NCBI RefSeq assembly: GCF_036688685.1
Contig: NZ_JAQQPS010000046.1
Span: 1-12,619 of the forward strand
DNA length: 12,619 nt
DNA from: JALYUM01 sp036688685
GTDB taxonomy: Bacteria; Pseudomonadota; Gammaproteobacteria; Burkholderiales; Burkholderiaceae_D
Direction: 5' to 3'
Each line of letters starts with the position of its first letter. Position 1 is the stretch's first letter. Under the pieces are notes generated by a model, which worked only from the letters and a program-made list of their open reading frames with translations, searched no databases and had not been told where the DNA came from. This document shows positions 7,190-12,619 of the stretch, in pieces. A program made the translations under genes and the position numbers.

Positions 7190-7260
7190 GTGCATGTAGA
7201 AGCACTTCGTCGGGGGATTGGTTTTCAATGCGGCGGTCGATCATGCATCCAAGGTCACGC

Positions 7261-7266
7261 AAGGGG
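7261..7266 (+). promoter_or_regulatory. Shine-Dalgarno site supporting the GTG start of the flippase at 7272
   Basis: AAGGGG is followed by five bases and then GTG at 7272-7274. It is better placed than the GGGGG run, which ends one base before the alternative TTG at 7218. It decides between the two in-frame starts. Confidence 0.6.
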
Positions 7267-7271
7267 CAGAA

Positions 7272-8600
7272 GTGAATTTTTTGAGCACACTCGGTACGCG
7301 CTTCAGAACGGCAGATCCGCATCATGCTGCAATTTTCAAAGGCATGCTGACAGTGGCGGTCTTTACGTTACTTGGGAAGCTGATCAGCGCCGGGAAAGAA
7401 ATGGCAGTGGCCTTCCGCTACGGCCTGTCAGCCGAAGTTGACGCATATCAGTTTCTGTACAGCCTGGTTTCCTGGCCTATCGGTATCTGGTGCAGCGTAC
7501 TGACCGCTGTACTCGTGCCCCTCGCGGGCCGAATGCGTGATGCCGACAAGGGCGCCATACCGCGCTTTCGTTCCGAACTCCTCGGCTTCGGGCTCTTGAT
7601 CGGCACGGTACTTGCCTTGCTTGCATGGCCTACGATCCATGTTGTGTTGGCCTCCGGAAGAAGCGGATTGCCGGAGAATACGGCGCTTTTTGCCGAAGCA
7701 GCCCTGCCGGGTGTGATCCTGTTGCTTCCGTTTGGAATGCTCGTTTCACTGCAGTCTGCATGGATGCTTTCTGCCGGCAGGCATATCAATACGCTGCTCG
7801 ACAGCATACCGACCTTATTCATCGCTGGGGCCATTCTGTTTTTTCCTGGGGGCGGTATCGATCCACTTGTATGGGGTACCGTCGTTGGATTTGTCTTTCA
7901 TTTGCTTGCTCTCCTCATTCCCATGGCACGACGCAATGAGTTCGAATCGCCGGCTTTCGCCCTGGCGTCGCCTGTGTGGAGATGGTTTTGGCAGGGATTT
8001 GGGATCATGATTGGCGGCCAGGCGTTGATGAGCTTTACCGTGATTGTCGATCAGTTTTATGCGGTCAGTCTGGGTACAGGATCTGTCGCGACTCTCGGCT
8101 ACGCAAATCGTGTGTTGTCCCTGATACTCGGCCTGGCCGCAATTGCGGTCTCGCGCGCAACGCTGCCCATTTTCTCCACGGCTGCGCCCGAATGGTCCGC
8201 AAAAATCCACAGTGTTGCTGCTTACTGGGCCCGACTGATGTTTGTCGCTGGAATCGCGGTAATGCTGCTCAGCTATATGGCCGCACCCTGGGTCATCAAA
8301 TTGCTGTTTGAACGCGGTCAGTTCAGCGCTGCTGACACCGCGATTGTGGTTGACGTATTCCGTTTCGGTTTGCCCCAGCTTCCTTTCTATTTCTCATGCA
8401 TGGTTCTTGTCAGCTATGCTTTGAGCCAACACCGATATAAATTAATTTTCTACTCAGGGGTTATTGGGTGCGTCGCCAAACTTGCTGGAAACCTTCTTCT
8501 GGTTCCGCCTCTAGGGGTCAATGGCATAGCACTGGGAACAATCTTCGTATATGGGTTCAACACGCTTTTTTTTAGTATCTGCTTGTGGCGTTCGAAGTGA
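7272..8600 (+). CDS. MurJ/MviN-like lipid-linked oligosaccharide flippase (Wzx role)
   Basis: A polytopic membrane protein of about 442 residues with 12-14 hydrophobic segments, from the MOP exporter superfamily. It would move undecaprenyl-PP-linked repeat units across the inner membrane. The N-terminal pattern FTLLGKLISAGKEMAVAFRY then LSAEVDAYQF matches the MurJ TM1-TM2 region (SRxLGFxRDxxxAxxFG then ADAFxxAF). The segment LLFERGQFSAADT with LLLVPPLGVNGIALGT corresponds to the MurJ LLFxRGxFxxxDT and LxLxPPLGxxGLALAT motifs. It is shorter than house-keeping MurJ (about 510 residues) and lies among polysaccharide genes, so I read it as the cluster's Wzx equivalent rather than the essential lipid II flippase. 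I chose GTG 7272, preceded by AAGGGG. A TTG at 7218 and an ATG at 7344 are alternatives. The start at 7272 leaves 82 bases after the epimerase. Confidence 0.85.
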   Translation: MNFLSTLGTRFRTADPHHAAIFKGMLTVAVFTLLGKLISAGKEMAVAFRYGLSAEVDAYQFLYSLVSWPIGIWCSVLTAVLVPLAGRMRDADKGAIPRFRSELLGFGLLIGTVLALLAWPTIHVVLASGRSGLPENTALFAEAALPGVILLLPFGMLVSLQSAWMLSAGRHINTLLDSIPTLFIAGAILFFPGGGIDPLVWGTVVGFVFHLLALLIPMARRNEFESPAFALASPVWRWFWQGFGIMIGGQALMSFTVIVDQFYAVSLGTGSVATLGYANRVLSLILGLAAIAVSRATLPIFSTAAPEWSAKIHSVAAYWARLMFVAGIAVMLLSYMAAPWVIKLLFERGQFSAADTAIVVDVFRFGLPQLPFYFSCMVLVSYALSQHRYKLIFYSGVIGCVAKLAGNLLLVPPLGVNGIALGTIFVYGFNTLFFSICLWRSK

Positions 8601-8637
8601 GGCAGTGCTTCGCCGTCATTATCAAATATTTTGTAGC

Positions 8638-8643
8638 GGAGAG
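8638..8643 (+). promoter_or_regulatory. Shine-Dalgarno site supporting a TTG start at 8650
   Basis: GGAGAG lies six bases before the TTG at 8650-8652. The protein begins with the conserved MKILLFINNLAGGGAE, so the TTG start is well supported despite the rare codon. Confidence 0.7.
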
Positions 8644-8649
8644 CTTTAA

Positions 8650-9822
8650 TTGAAAATCCTACTCTTTATAAACAATCTGGCTGGGGGCGGGGCTGAACGC
8701 GTTGTCACCACCCTGGCTAATTTCTGGATTCATCAAGGGCGGGAAGTGACGGTGGTCACACTAGGGTCAGAAAATGACGATTTTTACCCGTTGGATCGAC
8801 GCGTGAGCAGGGTGTCGTTGAATCTCGCTGGCCAGAGCCGTGGCGTATGGGATGCTTTTCGGCAGAACGTACAGCGCATTCTGGCGCTACGACGTTTGTT
8901 ACGGCAGATCGAACCGACGGTTGCGATCGCAGCGATGAGTACACCAAGTGTTCTCCTGGCATTAGCTAGTTGTGGTCTCGCCAATATGTGCACCATTGGA
9001 TCGGAGCGCTGTTACCCGCCCCATGCCCCCTTGGGGCGAATATGGGGCTACTTACGCAGCAAGATGTACGGCCAATTGTCCGCTGTCATTGCCTTGACGC
9101 GCGAGAGCGCAGAATGGATCACGGCGCACTCATCGGCCAGACGTGTTGCGGTCATTCCAAATGCCGCGCTGTGGCCTCTGCCTGACAATCCGCCTGCAAT
9201 TTTGCCGCAAGCGTGCGTTTCTTTTGGTCGCAGGCTGTTGCTGGCCGTTGGTAGGCTCGAAGTTGTGAAAAACGCCGATGAATTGATCCGGGCTTTCGCG
9301 CAGCTTGCAAAGAAACATCCTGATTGGGATCTTGCAATCCTCGGCGAGGGACCCGAGCGCGCGTCGCTTGAGGCTATTATCAAGGACCAAGCGCTAACGA
9401 CGCGTGTCTTCATGCCTGGGATCGTCGGAAACGTCGGCGCTTGGTATGCTCATGCCGATTTGTATGCGATGACATCGCGCTCCGAGGGCTTTCCCAATGC
9501 GCTGGTGGAGGCTATGTCCCATGGGCTAGCTGCTGTGAGCGTCGATTGTGACACAGGGCCGCGCGATATTATTCGGGATGGCATAGACGGCGTGCTTGTG
9601 CCACCCAACAATTCCGCCGCGCTCGTCAATGCTCTGGATCGTGTCATGGGAGATGCAACCTTCAGAGGCCAGTTGGCGGACCGTGCGCGTGAAGCCCGAG
9701 AGCGCTTTTCTATCGAAAAAATAGCGGGCATGTGGGACGCGCTGTTCCACGAATTATCTCCGGCCGATACGGTATTGAATATCAAGAATAAGTCGTCAGC
9801 TCTGAATCGGTACGGTTCATGA
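8650..9822 (+). CDS. GT4-type retaining glycosyltransferase (GT-B fold), PglH-like
   Basis: A cytoplasmic, membrane-associated glycosyltransferase of 390 residues that would add a sugar to the lipid-linked repeat unit. The N-terminal half begins with the acceptor-domain motif INNLAGGGAERVVTTLANFW (7-26), the style of PglH/PglJ HexNAc transferases. The C-terminal donor domain has LAVGRLEVVKNADELIRAF (about 198-216, including the phosphate-binding K), then LAILGEGPERASLEAII. The EX7E motif SEGFPNALVE has Glu279 and Glu287. DGVLVPPNN and the closing helix RFSIEKIAGMWDALF follow. It begins at a TTG with GGAGAG upstream, 49 bases after the flippase. Its stop overlaps the next gene's ATG (ATGA, 9819-9822), so the two are translationally coupled. 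The PglH resemblance hints at GalNAc transfer and agrees with the epimerase, but donor specificity cannot be read from sequence. Confidence 0.9.
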   Translation: MKILLFINNLAGGGAERVVTTLANFWIHQGREVTVVTLGSENDDFYPLDRRVSRVSLNLAGQSRGVWDAFRQNVQRILALRRLLRQIEPTVAIAAMSTPSVLLALASCGLANMCTIGSERCYPPHAPLGRIWGYLRSKMYGQLSAVIALTRESAEWITAHSSARRVAVIPNAALWPLPDNPPAILPQACVSFGRRLLLAVGRLEVVKNADELIRAFAQLAKKHPDWDLAILGEGPERASLEAIIKDQALTTRVFMPGIVGNVGAWYAHADLYAMTSRSEGFPNALVEAMSHGLAAVSVDCDTGPRDIIRDGIDGVLVPPNNSAALVNALDRVMGDATFRGQLADRAREARERFSIEKIAGMWDALFHELSPADTVLNIKNKSSALNRYGS

Positions 9823-11126
9823 GTGCCGAGATGTCCCATCACTCCGGATTTCGCCTGCGGCGGAAGGGTGCCTTCAGAACACACACGGCCGCCGGTGGAC
9901 GATTTCTCCGGTGGTATAAAAATTGTGTACTCGGTATCGCCATGGGAGCGATTTACACGAACCTTGCTATCTATTGCTATGTGTTGAATCCCGCCATGCT
10001 TCCGAAGTTTATTTTCTTTGGTTTATTTTTGATATTTTCACCCTTGCTGATTACAAATAAACGAGATCTGGTGCCGTACCTGCTTTCCCCTTTTTTTTTA
10101 TGGGCTATGTTGCTGTTAATCCTGAATGTCATTCACCTGGCAGCGTTCTCTACAACGAGTACCGTGAGTGGGCTAGATCTTATCGATCAGCAAGGCGAAG
10201 CAAGGCGCTCTCTCGTGGTAACGCGTTCACAATATATTTTGTTCGCGATTATCTTCGGTTTTGTTCCTTATGCAACTACGGGCAGAAAATATCTGTACCC
10301 CATCGTATTGTTGATGATTTTGGTTCCGTGTGCAGTCATTCTTGATTTCACTCACCCCGGACTTCTCTATCCAACGGAAACTGAGGGGGCAGTACTGGGA
10401 CGCGCTGCCGCAATGTTTATCAATCCAACGATGGCGGGCGAAGCGGTTCTCCACATTTTTTTACTTGGCTGTATGCTGACAAGGATGCATTACCGACTGC
10501 CGTTTTTCATTCTTGCCGGCGCGGCAGTTCTAAGCACCTTTTCACGCTCATCCATTATTGCGTGGGTATTGATATTTTTCATTCTCGTCTGGAAAAGAAC
10601 CTTGCCGAGATCGGCGGTGATTGTCACGGCGATCATTGTTGGGATTTTTCTTGTTTTTCTGGGAAGTTTTGAAAGTTACATCCAGTCGCGCCAGGATTTT
10701 GAGAGTGCATTCAGCAATATTCTGTCTCGCCTCGACTTCTTCTCCAGCTTTAAGTTAAATGACGACAGTTCTGAGGAACGGGCTGACGTGATAAGAGCCG
10801 CCTGGGAGCTTTTCTTGCAGAATCCTTTTTTTGGTGCGGGTGCGGGTGCTACGCAATTTTGGTCTTATAGAGCAAGTACACACAATCAAATACTATTGCT
10901 GGCAGCAGAGTACGGCCTATTCGGGATAGGGCTCTGGATATGGATGATTGTAATTTTATGGAAAGGGAATTTTTTCACCGATAGAGGATTGCAACTTGCG
11001 ATGGTTTTCCTGTTTGCATTCATGTCTTTGTTCACACATCAGATGTTTGATTCTGCAAGCTATTGGTTGGCCACATTTGCACTGCTTTCGACCAGGGAGA
11101 ATATTGCCGGTCGTGCAGGAAGTTGA
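9819..11126 (+). CDS. Wzy-type polysaccharide polymerase / O-antigen ligase family membrane protein
   Basis: An inner-membrane protein of 435 residues that would polymerise flipped repeat units on the periplasmic side, or join glycan to an acceptor. About ten to twelve hydrophobic helices are visible. The Wzy_C signature is in the C-terminal part: ERADVIRAAWELFLQNPFFGAGAG, then THNQILLLAAEYGLFGIGLWIW. The arginine in an upstream segment (STFSRSSIIAW) matches the SRS/xGS-like region of ligase-family proteins. The N-terminus is basic (RLRRKGAFRTHTAAGGRFLRW) before the first helix. The ATG at 9819 overlaps the glycosyltransferase stop, with no strong ribosome site, so initiation likely depends on coupling. 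Sequence does not separate a Wzy polymerase from a WaaL ligase. With a flippase and co-polymerase nearby, the polymerase role fits better. Confidence 0.87.
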   Translation: MSAEMSHHSGFRLRRKGAFRTHTAAGGRFLRWYKNCVLGIAMGAIYTNLAIYCYVLNPAMLPKFIFFGLFLIFSPLLITNKRDLVPYLLSPFFLWAMLLLILNVIHLAAFSTTSTVSGLDLIDQQGEARRSLVVTRSQYILFAIIFGFVPYATTGRKYLYPIVLLMILVPCAVILDFTHPGLLYPTETEGAVLGRAAAMFINPTMAGEAVLHIFLLGCMLTRMHYRLPFFILAGAAVLSTFSRSSIIAWVLIFFILVWKRTLPRSAVIVTAIIVGIFLVFLGSFESYIQSRQDFESAFSNILSRLDFFSSFKLNDDSSEERADVIRAAWELFLQNPFFGAGAGATQFWSYRASTHNQILLLAAEYGLFGIGLWIWMIVILWKGNFFTDRGLQLAMVFLFAFMSLFTHQMFDSASYWLATFALLSTRENIAGRAGS

Positions 11127-11288
11127 GCTATATCGCTAGGTTTATTGTCGATACCGCGTATGTCAGCAGAATTGCGGATGCTCCATCGATATCCTTTTCC
11201 ACTTATTATAAACATGCAAGGAATTTGTATCATGCATATGTTGCGTACACATTTGAACATTGAAAAAAATCTGGCGTAGTGGTGCACC

Positions 11289-12329
11289 ATGCCCCCCGCA
11301 AAATTCATTGTTTCGCTGGATTTCGAGCTGTTTTGGGGCGTTAGCGCGACGCAGACCGTCGCCAGTTACGGCCGCAATGTGCTTGGTGAATGGCATGCCA
11401 TACCACGCTTGCTCGCCTTATTCCGCCGACACCAGGTAAAAGCCACTTGGGCTACGGTTGGAATGCTCATGTGCCGAAATTACAAGCAATGGCGCGCGAT
11501 GCGGCCTGCCGTCCTGCCTGGTTACGCGCGCGCGAATATTTCTCCCTACGTGATGGAGCGCTTGGTAAAGGAGCACGCCAAACTGTTTTTTGCCAGGCCT
11601 TTGGTTGAGCAGATCATTGAGACGACAGGGCAGGAGTTGGCGACACACACATACAGCCATTTTTATTGCAATGAGCCCGGTGCAACGCCAGAACAATTCG
11701 CTGCGGACCTGGCCTGTGCCCGGGCCATTGGCGCAGAGATGGGCCTCAGCTTTCGCAGCTTGGTGTTGCCACGCAATCAGATCGTTGAGAAATTCCTGTC
11801 GGTCCTGCCGGATGCCGGAATTCATGTGTATCGCGGAAATTCGAATCATTGGCTGTACCGTAATGGTGATGCGGTCGCTGGCGGAATTGCAGGGCGTATC
11901 GCCCGGTTTGCAGATGCCTGCATTCCTCTGAGTGGCCAACGCACGGTGCATGCACAGGTGCACTCGGGGCTTGTGAACGTGCCTGCGAGTCTTTTTTTGT
12001 ATCCTCTTGGCGCGAATCAGCGCTCATTGTCGCTTATGCGCCTGGATCGTCTGAAGAGAACGATGACCTCAGCGGCGCGAGCGGGTGGCATATTTCACCT
12101 GTGGTGGCACCCTCATAATTTCGGCGTGAACACAGATGAAAACTTCGCACAGTTGGAGGCCGTGTTGCGACACTACCACTTTCTAGCCGACACATATGGA
12201 ATGCGAAGTCATTCCATGGGCGAGTTTGCACCTACTCAATATAGCGCTTCGCTCGTTGCAAGCGATACCTTGTCCCAAGAAATGGAGGGAGTTAATAATC
12301 AATCAATCAAGCGGGACCAGCGGTCATGA
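11289..12329 (+). CDS. NodB/CE4-like polysaccharide deacetylase, cytoplasmic
   Basis: A 346-residue protein of the polysaccharide deacetylase superfamily, expected to remove N-acetyl (or O-acetyl) groups using a metal ion. The first motif is FIVSLDFELFWGV (6-18) with Asp11 and Glu13, replacing the classical TFDDG. The second is ELATHTYSHFY (116-126), whose His120 and His124 would bind the metal. LVLPRNQ (158-164) and HLWWHPHNFG (270-279) complete the site. The SLDFELxWG variant is typical of deacetylase-like proteins in glycan clusters. There is no signal peptide or membrane segment, so it probably acts in the cytoplasm on lipid-linked intermediates before flipping. A 162-base AT-rich spacer precedes it, so an internal promoter is possible, and its ribosome site is weak. 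Its stop overlaps the next ATG (ATGA, 12326-12329). The true substrate is inference. Confidence 0.87.
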   Translation: MPPAKFIVSLDFELFWGVSATQTVASYGRNVLGEWHAIPRLLALFRRHQVKATWATVGMLMCRNYKQWRAMRPAVLPGYARANISPYVMERLVKEHAKLFFARPLVEQIIETTGQELATHTYSHFYCNEPGATPEQFAADLACARAIGAEMGLSFRSLVLPRNQIVEKFLSVLPDAGIHVYRGNSNHWLYRNGDAVAGGIAGRIARFADACIPLSGQRTVHAQVHSGLVNVPASLFLYPLGANQRSLSLMRLDRLKRTMTSAARAGGIFHLWWHPHNFGVNTDENFAQLEAVLRHYHFLADTYGMRSHSMGEFAPTQYSASLVASDTLSQEMEGVNNQSIKRDQRS

Positions 12330-12589
12330 CACACATTCTGCATGTCATCACGGGATTGAGAACGGGGGGGGCCGAAATGGCTCTTTATCGGCTGATTCTT
12401 GCCTTCCGGGGTAGCGAGTATATCCATACGGTGATTGCGCTCACGCCTGGCGAAGGCATGTATGCACGATTCGTTGAATCCGGTATTAATTTAATCGTTC
12501 TCGATGTGAGACGGTCGCCGGTAGCACACACGATGAGGTTGTACCCACCTCGTTATACACAAGTCCGCACCGTCGTCCGGCCGGCATGA
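12326..12589 (+). pseudogene. N-terminal fragment of a GT4-type glycosyltransferase, broken after about 70 residues
   Basis: The ATG at 12326 overlaps the deacetylase stop, and the protein starts with THILHVITGLRTGGAEMALYRLI, the standard N-terminal GT-B motif (GGAE) of GT4-type glycosyltransferases. VIALTPGEGMYARFVESGINLIVLDVRR follows, also normal for the family. After about residue 70 (near base 12535) the similarity stops. The next residues (LYPPRYTQVRTVVRPA) lack the expected RPDVVxTWMxH helix and end at a TGA at 12587-12589, giving only 87 residues against the usual 370. No other plus-strand frame in the remaining 80 bases restores the expected sequence. I read this as a gene disrupted by an insertion or recombination joint near 12535. 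The unrelated DNA after it reaches the window edge. Confidence 0.7.
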
Positions 12590-12619
12590 AAACACGTTTA
12601 CATTCAAGGACTTAACGCG

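Noticed and set aside
11418..11963. Long antisense reading frame (181 codons) opposite the deacetylase
   Set aside because: It mirrors the codon structure of a gene with clear catalytic motifs, has no recognisable domain of its own and is a typical GC-driven shadow frame.
12526..12619. Start of a named insertion sequence at the right edge
   Set aside because: Disruption of the glycosyltransferase is clear, but 80 bases without a recognisable terminal repeat or transposase motif do not allow an element to be named.

Overview
The window looks like part of a surface-polysaccharide locus (exopolysaccharide, capsule or O-antigen, Wzx/Wzy type) from a proteobacterium. The style of the genes (a Wzc/EpsB-like co-polymerase, a WecA-like initiating transferase, a WbpP-type epimerase and a MurJ-like flippase) and the IS66 and transposase relics suggest a Burkholderiales betaproteobacterium, perhaps Oxalobacteraceae. 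That taxonomic guess is inference from protein style only; no rRNA or other marker gene is present.

Layout. Positions 1-1300 are a decayed accessory flank. It holds the C-terminal tail of an integrase-type transposase (2-82), a small four-helix membrane protein on the minus strand (145-519) and a frameshifted, internally deleted IS66 transposase relic (754-1290). An AT-rich spacer (about 1300-1630) precedes a LysR-type regulator (1633-2691). Next come a Wzc/EpsB-like polysaccharide co-polymerase without its kinase domain (2747-4273) and a 573-bp non-coding gap whose left edge is a REP-like repeat that supplies the co-polymerase stop codon. From 4847 to the end all genes are on the plus strand and closely packed: initiating sugar-phosphate transferase (4847-6058), UDP-GlcNAc 4-epimerase (6119-7189), MurJ-like flippase (7272-8600), family-4-type glycosyltransferase (8650-9822), Wzy/O-antigen-ligase-like polymerase (9819-11126), NodB-type deacetylase without a signal peptide (11289-12329) and the start of a second glycosyltransferase that breaks off after about 70-87 residues (12326-12589).

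How they could work together (inference). The epimerase would supply UDP-GalNAc (or UDP-GalNAcA). The WecA-like enzyme would load the first HexNAc-phosphate on undecaprenyl phosphate. Glycosyltransferases would extend the unit, the cytoplasmic deacetylase could remove N-acetyl groups, the MurJ-like protein would flip the unit, and Wzy would polymerise it under control of the Wzc-like co-polymerase. No Wza exporter, low-molecular-weight phosphatase or tyrosine kinase is visible. The locus is therefore incomplete in this window, scattered elsewhere, or decaying. The damaged last glycosyltransferase, the kinase-less co-polymerase ending in a repeat, and the transposon relics together suggest recent rearrangement.
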